DNA of 34,807 nt from contig DAIMZL010000022.1 of the NCBI GenBank assembly GCA_036733965.1, positions 1 to 34,807 on the forward strand, written 5' to 3'. Below the pieces are notes generated by a model. It was given only the letters and a program-made list of their open reading frames with translations. It was not told the origin of the DNA and ran no database searches. Of the stretch, positions 1 through 8,703 are shown piece after piece; the stretch's first letter is position 1; every line of letters begins with the position of its first letter. The stretch comes from JAEXOD01 sp937930275 (GTDB lineage: Bacteria; Bacteroidota; Ignavibacteria; Ignavibacteriales; Melioribacteraceae). A program made the translations under genes and the position numbers.

Positions 1-124
1 ACTTTCATAAATTAATTAAACCTTTATTCAGAAAACCCAGACCGCCAAACCTATGTTGCAACCAAAATAGCCGTCTTTTGTTTTCCTATTTCTGCTTGAA
101 AAATATTAAAAAAAATAGTATAAT

Positions 125-164
125 ACAAGTGAAGAAGAGTATTTAATTGATAATTCTCACTTGT
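125..164. other. 8-bp inverted repeat
   Basis: ACAAGTGA (125-132) and TCACTTGT (157-164) are perfect inverted copies separated by 24 nt, and the right arm is followed by TTTTG. It could be a weak terminator for a plus-strand transcript entering from the left or an operator. The long loop and short T run make either reading uncertain. Confidence 0.3.
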
Positions 165-210
165 TTTGTAAAATTATTACGTTTTATTATTACCCGGTTT
201 TGCAAGTATT

Positions 211-246
211 GGTAAAGGTGTTACCACTACCTAAAGATAGTGGTAA
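211..246. other. two competing hairpins
   Basis: TTACCACTA (221-229) and TAGTGGTAA (238-246) form a perfect 9-bp stem with an 8-nt loop. The left arm can instead pair with GGTAA at 211-215 (GGTAA, 5-nt loop, TTACC), so two mutually exclusive hairpins are possible. There is no T tract, so it is not a standard terminator. It lies about 240 nt downstream of the minus-strand chemotaxis gene. Confidence 0.4.
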
Positions 247-481
247 ATGATATAATGCTTTTATTATATGGAAATTGTTACCTATTCTTCTTATTAAATA
301 ATTTCAATGCAATTCCGAATATTAGAATTAATTAATTTAGGAATAATTTCCAACAAATAATGTTTTGATAAAAGCCCTATAAATTTAATTGTTAAGTGAA
401 ATTAATTAATAACTCAACTACATTTTTACAAAATTATTTCGGTAACTTTTTTAATGATGTAATTTGCAGTCTTGAAATTTT

Positions 482-2395
482 TTAATGATTAAGCATTTTA
501 TTGATAGTCCGATTTTGCAATAAATTGGTTTCTTCAATTTTGAATTGTTCTACTATTCTTTGCAAGTTCTCGGTAAGTCTATTAAGATCTTCGCTTGCAG
601 TAGCAATTTGTTGAATTCCTTTAGCGGTTTCGTGAGTTACATTATTAATGCCTTCAATATTTTTGCTTATTTCTTCGGCAACACTGCTTTGTTCTTCGCT
701 TGCAGTAGCAACTGCATTAATCATATCAACAACTTTATTTGTGGCGGCTACAATGTTAGTAAGTGATTCTCCGGATTTAATAGCTAAATCTCTACCTATA
801 GCCACCTCTTTTTCCCCTTCTTGAATTGAAGTAACTGCTTCTGATGTATCTTTTTGAATTTGTTTAATCATAACTGCTATTTCTTTTGTAGCTTTTGTAG
901 TGCGTTCTGCAAGTTTTCTAACTTCATCGGCAACTACGGCAAAACCCCTTCCTTGTTCGCCTGCACGTGCCGCCTCAATTGCCGCATTTAAAGCAAGCAA
1001 ATTTGTTTGGTCTGCAATATCGTTAATCACTTGTATAATTTCACCAATTTGATCACTACTATTGCCCAGTGCTTGGACTGTTGCCGCAGCTTTACCTACT
1101 ACTTCGGAAATCTTTTTCATTCCCTCAATCGTATCATTAACAACTTTTCCTCCTTCAAGGGCAGTGTTACCGGCAATTTTAGCGTTTTCTGCGGCAAAAT
1201 TAGCATTTTTTGTAGTCTCAAAAATTGTTGATGTCATTTCTTCAACAGCCGTTGCAACTTCAGCCGCTTGTGAGCTTTGTTCTTGTGCTCCGGCAGCCAT
1301 TTGTTCAGAACTTGCACTTATTTCGCTTGCAGCACTTGCCGTAGCTTGTACGGATTCTCTAACTTGCTTGATTAATTTACCCATATTCTGAATTGTTAAA
1401 TTAAATCCGTTAAATAATTTTCCCATTTCATCATTCTTTTCGGCTGCAATCTGCATGGTTAAATTTCCATTCGAAAAATGTTGCATTGCATCTAAAATAA
1501 TTGAGGTTTTTTCTTCCAAATATTTTTGTTGATTAACCGCTGCAATTGCATTAGCTTCAATTTCTTTTTGTACTTCTTCGAGATGTTCTTTTTCGTTACG
1601 TAACGCTTTGTTTGCGGTGTTAATATTTATAATCATCTTATTAAACGCATTACGTAAATCACTTATTTCATCTTTCCCCTTGACTGATAAAGAGAAGTCC
1701 GTATTTCCGTCTGCAATTTTAATGGCGGCTTTTTTAATCCCGATAATTGATTTGAGTAACTCGTTTATTCCTATTGCTCCGACAAATAAAGTAATAATAA
1801 TTATTACTATACCCCAATTGCGCGAATTTGAAGAAAATCCGTGAAGGTTTGTCATTAAAAAGTTTTTTTGCTTTTCCATGTGATTTTGTTGCAGCTCGGA
1901 AGCATTTATTATTATACTTTTTAATTTCCTCCATGTAGGGGTTACCAGAGTATTGACCATTTCAACTGCAGCTTCCGTGTTACCTTGAATAGCTAAGTCT
2001 TGAATCTTGTCATTTTCCTCAATCATCTCCCTTGAAAGTATTCTAATCTCTTTTAACAAACTTGATAGCTCGGGAAACCCCGCTGCATAATAGTCCAAAG
2101 TATCAAGATGGCTGTTAAAATCTTTGTTGGCATTATGATAGTTTTTTTTTGCGGTTTCATCAGTAGGATTTAAAATAACGTTACGCGTTGCTTGCGCTGC
2201 CTGTAATCCTTGAGTGTGTAATTTTTCAATCAGTAAAGCGGTTTTTGTCTCTTTTTCGGCAAATTCATTAACCCCTTCATTAGTAAATGAAGTGACTTTT
2301 AATAATCCATACAAAATAATAATTAATCCTAAAGTTGGTGTACCTACAAGAACGATTAATTTATTTCGCAATTTTAAATAGTTTAGCCATTTCAT
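482..2395 (-). CDS. methyl-accepting chemotaxis protein
   Basis: Membrane chemoreceptor of 637 aa that would pass ligand or mechanical signals to CheA/CheW. There is a short cytoplasmic start and a first membrane segment at about 12-34. A helical sensor region follows at about 35-190, resembling four-helix-bundle MCP sensors. The second membrane segment is at about 194-216, with HAMP-like helices to about 270, possibly a second HAMP-like unit near 297-350, and the signalling coiled coil from about 350 on. The highly conserved hairpin tip is intact (DQTNLLALNAAIEAARAGE, then GRGFAVVADEVRKLAERT). No CheR-binding pentapeptide is evident at the C-terminus. The ATG at 2395 is preceded by AGAGG about 7 nt away on the minus strand. 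No other che genes are in the window, so it appears to be an orphan receptor here. The ligand cannot be told. Confidence 0.95.
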   Translation of the reverse strand: MKWLNYLKLRNKLIVLVGTPTLGLIIILYGLLKVTSFTNEGVNEFAEKETKTALLIEKLHTQGLQAAQATRNVILNPTDETAKKNYHNANKDFNSHLDTLDYYAAGFPELSSLLKEIRILSREMIEENDKIQDLAIQGNTEAAVEMVNTLVTPTWRKLKSIIINASELQQNHMEKQKNFLMTNLHGFSSNSRNWGIVIIIITLFVGAIGINELLKSIIGIKKAAIKIADGNTDFSLSVKGKDEISDLRNAFNKMIININTANKALRNEKEHLEEVQKEIEANAIAAVNQQKYLEEKTSIILDAMQHFSNGNLTMQIAAEKNDEMGKLFNGFNLTIQNMGKLIKQVRESVQATASAASEISASSEQMAAGAQEQSSQAAEVATAVEEMTSTIFETTKNANFAAENAKIAGNTALEGGKVVNDTIEGMKKISEVVGKAAATVQALGNSSDQIGEIIQVINDIADQTNLLALNAAIEAARAGEQGRGFAVVADEVRKLAERTTKATKEIAVMIKQIQKDTSEAVTSIQEGEKEVAIGRDLAIKSGESLTNIVAATNKVVDMINAVATASEEQSSVAEEISKNIEGINNVTHETAKGIQQIATASEDLNRLTENLQRIVEQFKIEETNLLQNRTINKMLNH

Positions 2396-2708
2396 TTACT
2401 ACCTCTCATTTATTGTTAACCTAAAGTCTTTTACAAGTAGTTTTCATTTAATTAATAAAATACACTATTTGGTTTATTAAAGCAATAGTTTGTGTGCAGT
2501 ATAAATGAAATAATTAGTTAAAAATTTATTTATTGTGTTAAAAATAATTATCTGTTAAATTTTAGGAAGTTTTTAACCATGCTAATTTACCCAAAAGTAA
2601 TATTTTAAATGATGTATTTTGACATTACATCTTTAAAAATCTTTCCTTGATTTAAAATATTTGTTTATCTATATTTAAAGTTTAAAATGCATAAAAAAGA
2701 GATATTTT
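2396..2708. other. divergent intergenic region
   Basis: This 313-bp AT-rich spacer separates the minus-strand chemoreceptor from the plus-strand peptidase/nuo operon, so it should hold two divergent promoters. On the minus strand TTGCTT, 17 nt, TATTTT (2485 down to 2457) is a weak sigma-70-like candidate 60 nt before the receptor start. On the plus strand TTGACA at 2619-2624 has no good -10 partner. I see no coding frame. Confidence 0.4.
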
Positions 2709-3986
2709 GTGTTTAATTATAATATATCGCAGTTAGAAAACGGAATTACGGTAATTACCGAAAACGTACCGCATGTTAAATCTTTTTCTTTGGGCTTTTG
2801 GATAACTGCCGGAAGCAGAGACGAGACAGACGCAATTAACGGGATAAGCCATTTTATAGAGCATATGGTTTTTAAGGGTACAAGCAAAAGGACAGCACGA
2901 AAGATATCGGATGAAATTGAATCGGTTGGTGGTTATATTAATGCTTATACTTCTAAAGAATTAACTTGTTTTTATGTTAGAGGGTTGGGGAAATATGCCG
3001 AAAAAAGTTTTGAAGTTATTAGTGACATGCTTCAAAACTCGTTATTTAAAGATAACGAAATAAAAAAAGAAGCAAATGTAATATTGGAAGAACTAAAAGA
3101 TGTTGAAGATACGCCCGAAGATTTTATTTTTGATAAATTTGAAGAATTTATTTATGAAGGTAACTCGTTAAAATATCCGATTTTGGGGAACGAGAACAGT
3201 ATTTTTACTTTTAATAACGAAATATTAAGCGCATATTCAAAAATAAGATATAACACAAATAATTTACTGATAGTTGCTGCCGGTGCGGTTGAGCATTCCA
3301 AAATAACGGAATATGCTAACAAGTATCTATCAACTTTACATGTCGGACAAAAATGTAAAAGATCTCCCCTAAATTTAACCAAACATAAGAACGTATATTT
3401 AAATAAAGAAATTGCACAAATCTATTTGCTAATGGGTAAAACTACGGTAGGATACACGAGTGAAGAAAGAATAAAATTAAATATACTTTCTAATTTATTA
3501 GGGGAAACAAGCAGCTCTCGTTTATTTCAAAGACTTAGGGAAAAAAACGGCATATCGTATCAAATCAATTCTTATTTAAATTCATTTTCCGATATTTCCA
3601 CAATCGGAGTGTTTTTATCGACTAACGAAAAAAATATTGAAAAAGCATACGGCTTAATTACCGAAGAATTTAAGAAATTAAGAGAAAAACCTGTAAGTAA
3701 AAACGAATTAAACAGAGTTAAAGAATATTTAAAGGGAAGTTATTGGATGGGTCTTGAAAGCATGAGTAACCGTGCATCGAGAATGGCACATTCATATATA
3801 AATTTCGGTAGAATAAAGAATGCCGATGAAACTATTATGTCTATTGATAATGTTACAATAGAAGATATTCAAGAACTTGCAATACGCGAGCTTGACGAAC
3901 ACAAAATGCTAAAAATTATTGCAGGCAAAAAGAATATGCTTGCTAAAATTGATGTTGAAAATAATTTTGAGGAAATACAAATTTAA
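2709..3986 (+). CDS. M16 family zinc peptidase
   Basis: Pitrilysin/processing-peptidase-type metalloprotease of 425 aa, the size of single-unit family members such as the mitochondrial processing peptidase beta subunit. The inverted zinc motif HFIEH (H48, E51, H52) is present, and a glutamate near residue 128 in ILEEL is at the right spacing (about 76) for the third zinc ligand. The C-terminal half has the conserved SSRLFQRLREKNGISY segment. No signal peptide is seen, so a cytoplasmic location is likely. The start is GTG at 2709, with GAGA about 8 nt upstream; an ATG at 2687 is out of frame and stops after nine codons. Its TAA overlaps the nuoG ATG by 1 nt, so the two are probably translationally coupled. 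The substrate is unknown. Confidence 0.93.
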   Translation: MFNYNISQLENGITVITENVPHVKSFSLGFWITAGSRDETDAINGISHFIEHMVFKGTSKRTARKISDEIESVGGYINAYTSKELTCFYVRGLGKYAEKSFEVISDMLQNSLFKDNEIKKEANVILEELKDVEDTPEDFIFDKFEEFIYEGNSLKYPILGNENSIFTFNNEILSAYSKIRYNTNNLLIVAAGAVEHSKITEYANKYLSTLHVGQKCKRSPLNLTKHKNVYLNKEIAQIYLLMGKTTVGYTSEERIKLNILSNLLGETSSSRLFQRLREKNGISYQINSYLNSFSDISTIGVFLSTNEKNIEKAYGLITEEFKKLREKPVSKNELNRVKEYLKGSYWMGLESMSNRASRMAHSYINFGRIKNADETIMSIDNVTIEDIQELAIRELDEHKMLKIIAGKKNMLAKIDVENNFEEIQI

Positions 3987-5626
3987 TGGGAAAAATTACT
4001 ATAAACGGTAACGAATACGAGTTTAAACCCGGTCAAACAATTATTGAAGTTGCAACTGAAAACGGGTTAGATATACCCCATTTTTGTTGGCATCCGTCTC
4101 TTTCTGTTTCGGGTAATTGTAGGATGTGTTTAGTCGAAGTTGAAAAAATGCCAAAACTTGTTATTGCATGTTCAACATATGCTGCCGAAGGTATGGTAGT
4201 TAACGTAAATTCGGAAAAATCGGTTGATGCACGTAAAGCAGTAATGGAATTTATTTTAATAAATCATCCGTTGGATTGTCCAATTTGTGACGAAGCAGGT
4301 GAATGTAAATTACAAGATTATACATTTAGCCATAGTATAGGTGAAAGTCGTTTTGTTGAAGAAAAACAACATAAAAATAAACGTGTTCAGCTTGGACCTC
4401 GTATTATTTTTGACGGTGAACGCTGCATATCTTGCAGTAGATGTATCCGTTTTTCTGCAGAAGTAGCCAAAAAAAATCAGCTTACATTTGTAAAACGGGG
4501 TGATAGAGTAACAATTAATACTTTTCCGGGTGAAAGTTTTGATAACAATTATACATTAAACACTACCGATATTTGTCCTGTAGGTGCATTAACAAGCAAG
4601 GAATTTAGATTTAAATCCCGAGTTTGGGAAATGTCCTCAACTGATTCTATTTGTATCGGTTGCTCGAGAGGGTGCAATACGGAAATTTGGGTTAGAAATA
4701 ACGAGGTGTTAAGACTGACTCCTCGTAACAATCCTGGCGTAAATAGTTATTGGATGTGCGACAAAGGCAGACTTGAAACGTTTAAGGAAATAAATGACGT
4801 TGAATCAAGAATTGAAGGAAGCTTTGTTAAAGAACACGACAAACTTGTAAAGCATGATTTGTTAAAATCAATTACAAAAATTACGGAAATACTTAAAAGC
4901 TACAAAGCAAGCGAAATTGCTTTTGTTGCAAGTGCTTACGAAACAATTGAAGATAATTATGCTTTGTTAAAACTTGCAAAATCATTAAATATTGAAAACA
5001 TAGTTTTAGCCGAACATAAATTACCGGGTGATTTTGACGATATTTTATTAACCGAAGATAAAACACCCAACTATAACGGTGCAAAACTACTTTTCCCGAA
5101 TTATATTGATATACTTGCTTTAACAGAAAATATTAACAATGGTAAAATAAAAGCAGCTTTGATGTTAGATTCCCACTTTAAAGATGAAAAGGTAATTGAA
5201 GCATTATCAAAACTTAAAGATTTGGTTGTTTTTGCTACAAATAAAAATAAAGTTACCGAATTAGCTACCGTGCTTTTAGGAATATCTACATATGCTGAAA
5301 AGAACGGGACATTTTTAAATGGATTTGGCGTGTTACAGCGTATTAAACCTGCTGTAGCAACAGAAGAAATGGACAGATCATTAGATAATTTAAGTGAAAG
5401 CCGCTGGGACAAGTTCGGAACAAAGTTTGACCGTTGGATGAAAGGTAAGAAGTACGATGTTAAACCAAGCTGGAAACTAATCACTATTATCAGTGGTAGT
5501 TTAAAAGTAAAGTTTAACTTTAATATGGCTGAAGAAGTATTTAACGAAGCATCGAATAATATAAAACCTTTAAATGGTTTAGATTATGACGTTATAAGTG
5601 ATAAAGGCGTAAAATTGAAATTTTAG
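3986..5626 (+). CDS. nuoG: NADH-quinone oxidoreductase subunit G
   Basis: Electron-carrying subunit of the complex I peripheral arm, 546 aa. All expected iron-sulfur ligands can be seen. The [2Fe-2S] cluster has C34, C45, C48, C62. The His-ligated [4Fe-4S] cluster has H94, C98, C101, C107 (HPLDCPICDEAGEC). A second [4Fe-4S] cluster has C147, C150, C153 with C197 in CPVGAL. A CxxCxxxC set at C223, C226, C230 with C258 would hold the N7-type cluster, which only some lineages keep. The molybdopterin-oxidoreductase-like C-terminal half is much shorter than in E. coli NuoG (about 900 aa). The gene follows the M16 peptidase with a 1-nt overlap and precedes nuoH. nuoA-F are not in this window. Confidence 0.95.
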   Translation: MGKITINGNEYEFKPGQTIIEVATENGLDIPHFCWHPSLSVSGNCRMCLVEVEKMPKLVIACSTYAAEGMVVNVNSEKSVDARKAVMEFILINHPLDCPICDEAGECKLQDYTFSHSIGESRFVEEKQHKNKRVQLGPRIIFDGERCISCSRCIRFSAEVAKKNQLTFVKRGDRVTINTFPGESFDNNYTLNTTDICPVGALTSKEFRFKSRVWEMSSTDSICIGCSRGCNTEIWVRNNEVLRLTPRNNPGVNSYWMCDKGRLETFKEINDVESRIEGSFVKEHDKLVKHDLLKSITKITEILKSYKASEIAFVASAYETIEDNYALLKLAKSLNIENIVLAEHKLPGDFDDILLTEDKTPNYNGAKLLFPNYIDILALTENINNGKIKAALMLDSHFKDEKVIEALSKLKDLVVFATNKNKVTELATVLLGISTYAEKNGTFLNGFGVLQRIKPAVATEEMDRSLDNLSESRWDKFGTKFDRWMKGKKYDVKPSWKLITIISGSLKVKFNFNMAEEVFNEASNNIKPLNGLDYDVISDKGVKLKF

Positions 5627-5663
5627 TTATTTTACAATAAAAGTAATTTAGGACTTTTACATA

Positions 5664-6692
5664 ATGATATTAGAAACAGTAATAATTTCGTTACTTAAAA
5701 TTGTTTTTGTTTTAGCGGTTTTGCTGCTTACGGTTGCATATGCAGTTTATTTTGAAAGGAAAATTGCAGCATGGATACAAAGTCGTGTAGGACCAAACAG
5801 AGTTGGACCGCTCGGGTTATTGCAGCCTTTTGCTGACGTACTAAAGCTATTACTTAAAGAGGATATTGTACCGGATAAATCAAATAAATTTATACATACA
5901 TTAGCACCCATTATTGCATTAATAGTGGCGTTTTCAACTTATGCAGTAATTCCTTTTGGTCCCGAAGTAACATTATTCGGTTATAAAGTTTCATTAGTTG
6001 TTGCTGATGTAAATATTGGAATTTTATATGTATTAGCTTTAACATCATTAGGAGTTTACGGAATTACTTTTGCAGGCTGGTCTTCAGGAAGTAAATATTC
6101 CCTATTCGGCGGCATTCGTTCTTCTGCTCAGATGATATCTTATGAAGTATCTATGGGTTTTTCGGTTGCGGGAGTAATTATGCTTGCCGGAAGTTTAGAG
6201 CCGACAAAAATTGTAGCAACTCAAACCGGATTAATGTGGAATGCTTTTGTACAACCTATAGGGTTTATTACATTCTTAGTTGCTGCGTTTGCAGAAACAA
6301 ATAGAATGCCGTTTGATTTACCCGAAGCCGAACCTGAACTTGTAGGAGGTTATCACACAGAATATAGTAGTATGAAATTTGCCAGTTTCTTTTTAGCCGA
6401 ATACGCAAACATGATTGTTGCATGCGGTATAATTACTACCTTATATTTAGGCGGTTGGCAAGTTCCTTATTTAGAAAAATTTGGATTGGGCGATTTTTGG
6501 ACTCCGATAATTCAAGTTTTATCTTTTTTTGTTAAAATTGGGGTTATGTTATTTTTTATGATTTGGGTCCGTTGGTCACTTCCTCGTTTTCGTTATGATC
6601 AATTAATGAACTTGGGCTGGAAAGTGATGTTTCCTTTAGCATTATTAAATGTAATTTGGGTCGCATTTTTAATTATGGGATTAAATTTATAA
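5664..6692 (+). CDS. nuoH: NADH-quinone oxidoreductase subunit H
   Basis: Membrane subunit of complex I at the quinone-binding junction, 342 aa, close to the usual 320-350. The sequence is hydrophobic with about eight membrane segments. It carries typical conserved stretches: the early RVGPNRVGPLGLLQPFADVLKLL loop (about 40-65), and FAETNRMPFDLPEAEPELVGGYHTEY near the middle, whose acidic residues line the quinone chamber and proton-coupling path in known structures. The ATG at 5664 has AGGA about 10 nt upstream. It sits 37 nt after nuoG and 10 nt before nuoI, consistent with one operon. Confidence 0.97.
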   Translation: MILETVIISLLKIVFVLAVLLLTVAYAVYFERKIAAWIQSRVGPNRVGPLGLLQPFADVLKLLLKEDIVPDKSNKFIHTLAPIIALIVAFSTYAVIPFGPEVTLFGYKVSLVVADVNIGILYVLALTSLGVYGITFAGWSSGSKYSLFGGIRSSAQMISYEVSMGFSVAGVIMLAGSLEPTKIVATQTGLMWNAFVQPIGFITFLVAAFAETNRMPFDLPEAEPELVGGYHTEYSSMKFASFFLAEYANMIVACGIITTLYLGGWQVPYLEKFGLGDFWTPIIQVLSFFVKIGVMLFFMIWVRWSLPRFRYDQLMNLGWKVMFPLALLNVIWVAFLIMGLNL

Positions 6693-6702
6693 TAGGATTA
6701 AT

Positions 6703-6997
6703 ATGGCAGGAAATAATAGAAAAAAAGATTTAAGCTTATTACAAAAGATGTATATTCCCGAAATAATGAAGGGGCTTGCATTAACATTTAAAAACATGCT
6801 GCGTAAGCCGGTTACTATGGAGTATCCGGAAGTTAAATTTGTTCCTCCGGCATCATATCGCGGGCGTCCTGTATTGGTTAAAGAAGAAAGCGGAATGGGA
6901 CGCTGTGTTGCATGCGGATTATGCAGCAGAGTATGCCCCGCATTAGCTATTGAAGTGCAAGCCGGTGAAATTGAAGCCGAAAAAGAAAGATTTCCGA
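6703..6997 (+). CDS. nuoI: NADH-quinone oxidoreductase subunit I, N-terminal part
   Basis: Ferredoxin-like complex I subunit that carries two [4Fe-4S] clusters from the G side toward the quinone site. Only the first 98 residues are present. They include the first cluster motif CVACGLCSRVCP (C68, C71, C74, C78). The second CxxCxxCxxxCP motif, expected about 40 residues later, is lost in the N run starting at 6998. Reading beyond the gap gives an unrelated exported protein, so this is an assembly break, not a natural truncation. Expected full length is roughly 170-190 aa. AGGA lies about 6 nt before the ATG. Confidence 0.93.
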
Positions 6998-7097
6998 NNN
7001 NNNNNNNNNNNNNNNNNNNNNNNNNNNNNNNNNNNNNNNNNNNNNNNNNNNNNNNNNNNNNNNNNNNNNNNNNNNNNNNNNNNNNNNNNNNNNNNNN
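6998..7097. other. assembly gap (100 N)
   Basis: A run of exactly 100 N. nuoI enters on the left and a T9SS-exported protein emerges on the right, so at minimum the last third of nuoI and the start and signal peptide of the next gene are missing. Other 100-N gaps in this window stand for about 300 nt of real sequence, so the length is a placeholder. nuoJ to nuoN could be hidden here. Confidence 0.95.
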
Positions 7098-8693
7098 TAT
7101 GCCCAGTATTTTAGTAGTATTAATTATCCTATTTATGTAAGCAAAAATTCAACCTTCCAAATATCATTTAACGGTGCTTTAAACGATGATAATTTAGAAC
7201 AAGCTTATTTATATCTAATAATAGATGATTATATCCAATTAAATAAAGCGTTGTTTACAGCTGGTGACGGCTATTTTAAAGTTCCTATTTCTTTTGAAAA
7301 AAATAGTTACGGAAATGTTAATAAAATAACATTGGAAAAAAATATTATTCGTAAATATAAAAACCACCCCTTTCAAATTTTAGTAAGTTTTAAAGTTAAT
7401 GACGAACCAAACACTATAATCAATTATGTTTGGGGCTCGTTCAACGGTAAAAAAAGATCAGTTTATAATTCGTCATATATTGAAACTAAAAACCCTAATA
7501 TTCCTTCAAATATAAATATTGCATTCTATGATAAAGGGAATAAAGCAGGAAATATGCTGGCTATTAAAAGCGGAGGTTATTTCCATGTGCCTTTTAGCAG
7601 CGATTCTAAAGTTACATTGTTTGAGTTTTGGGCTAAAAATAATTCAGTTGGTAGTAAATTTAGTTTCGGTTTTTCAGGTGAATCTGCCGAATTGTTTAAT
7701 ATTTCATTAATTGATTTCGACTTTTTGGAAATAAACAAAAAGGATGAAGATTTATTATATGATAATTTGTTTATTGATAAATATCAATGGTATTATTATA
7801 CGGTTTTAATCAATAATTCGGAAAATAGAGTTAAGTTGTTCGTAAACGAAAAGCTATTTCACTCATTTAAATTATCGGATTTTATAAAACAAACCGATTT
7901 TGAATTTAAATTTTCAAACGAAAAAGGAAACGGTGTTATAGAAATAGATAAGTTTAAAGTATGGGCGTTTGAAGATAAAATTGATAATGTTTTTGCTGAT
8001 AAATTTAAGAGTAATAACTATTTGGATAATAGTAGATTAATTTGTGGCTTTAATTTTGACGAAACAAATATAAGTAAGCTAAATGGTAAAGGAAATCTAA
8101 AACTCTACAATTCTGAAATTAATTTGTCTTCAGCTCCACTATACAGTGATTTACCGGAGCTTAATGTAGAAGTATATTCGGGATTTTATACTATAAGTTG
8201 GCAAAATAAAAACGTAAACAGCAATAGTTTTGTGCTTGAACGTTCTGATAACGGGAGTAATTTTTACGAAATATATCGTGTTGAAACTAACGGCGACGAA
8301 AACGAACGGTTTAATTATACCGATAACAAAACTTCCGAAGGTAAAATACTTTTTTATAGACTAAAACAGATAGACAAATTTGGTAAATATATTTATACAA
8401 GTTCGGTAAAAGTAGGAGTTACTGCAAAGCAAATTTTTGAACTTAAACCTAATTTCCCTAATCCGTTTAATCCCGAAACGGAAATTTGTGTAATTATGCT
8501 GGAAGATGCAGAAGCTGAAATTACTATTTACGACATTACGGGAAAAGAGATTGACAAAATTTATAAAGGACAACTGACTAAAGGAATGCATACTTTTAAA
8601 TTTGACGGCAGCGAGTATCCTTCCGGCATTTATTTATGTAAGGTTAGCAGCGGTCAAGCATTAAAAGTGCAAAAGATGATTTTAACAAAATAG
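7098..8693 (+). CDS. T9SS-exported LamG-like protein, 5' end missing
   Basis: The frame is open from the gap edge at 7098 (starting YAQYFSSINYPIYVSKN) through 8693, giving 531 residues. YAQ at the edge looks like the end of a signal peptide, so probably only about 20 residues are missing. A start at the TTG at 7251 would be wrong because the upstream codons fit the protein. About residues 140-270 read as a LamG/concanavalin-like beta sandwich (FYDKGNKAGNMLAIKSGGY, then FEFWAKNN). A fibronectin-like stretch follows (YTISWQNKNVNSNSFVLERS). The last about 80 residues are a type A T9SS sorting domain: NFPNPFNPETEI, ITIYDITGKEID, YPSGIYLCKV. The protein is expected to be secreted or surface-anchored after removal of this domain. 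Its ligand is unknown. Confidence 0.85.
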   Translation, partial: YAQYFSSINYPIYVSKNSTFQISFNGALNDDNLEQAYLYLIIDDYIQLNKALFTAGDGYFKVPISFEKNSYGNVNKITLEKNIIRKYKNHPFQILVSFKVNDEPNTIINYVWGSFNGKKRSVYNSSYIETKNPNIPSNINIAFYDKGNKAGNMLAIKSGGYFHVPFSSDSKVTLFEFWAKNNSVGSKFSFGFSGESAELFNISLIDFDFLEINKKDEDLLYDNLFIDKYQWYYYTVLINNSENRVKLFVNEKLFHSFKLSDFIKQTDFEFKFSNEKGNGVIEIDKFKVWAFEDKIDNVFADKFKSNNYLDNSRLICGFNFDETNISKLNGKGNLKLYNSEINLSSAPLYSDLPELNVEVYSGFYTISWQNKNVNSNSFVLERSDNGSNFYEIYRVETNGDENERFNYTDNKTSEGKILFYRLKQIDKFGKYIYTSSVKVGVTAKQIFELKPNFPNPFNPETEICVIMLEDAEAEITIYDITGKEIDKIYKGQLTKGMHTFKFDGSEYPSGIYLCKVSSGQALKVQKMILTK

Positions 8694-8703
8694 AAGGGTA
8701 AAT

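Larger units (their letters stand above)
1..481. other. gene-free 481-bp edge region
   Basis: I see no convincing coding frame here on either strand; stop codons are frequent and the composition is very AT-rich. It lies downstream of the minus-strand chemotaxis gene and may contain the end of a transcript from beyond the left edge. It holds two inverted repeats, listed separately. Confidence 0.6.

Noticed and set aside
545..1391. Plus-strand open frames inside the chemoreceptor gene
   Set aside because: They are antisense to a strongly conserved MCP coding sequence and show no family features of their own.
2619..2650. TTGACA-based promoter for the peptidase/nuo operon
   Set aside because: TTGACA at 2619 has no -10-like hexamer at 16-18 nt (ctttcc there), so I do not call it.
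7064..7140. Apparent nuoI continuation across the gap ending in MPSILVVLIILFM
   Set aside because: It is a frame artefact of the 100-N run. The other frame after the gap is open for 531 codons and belongs to the exported protein.
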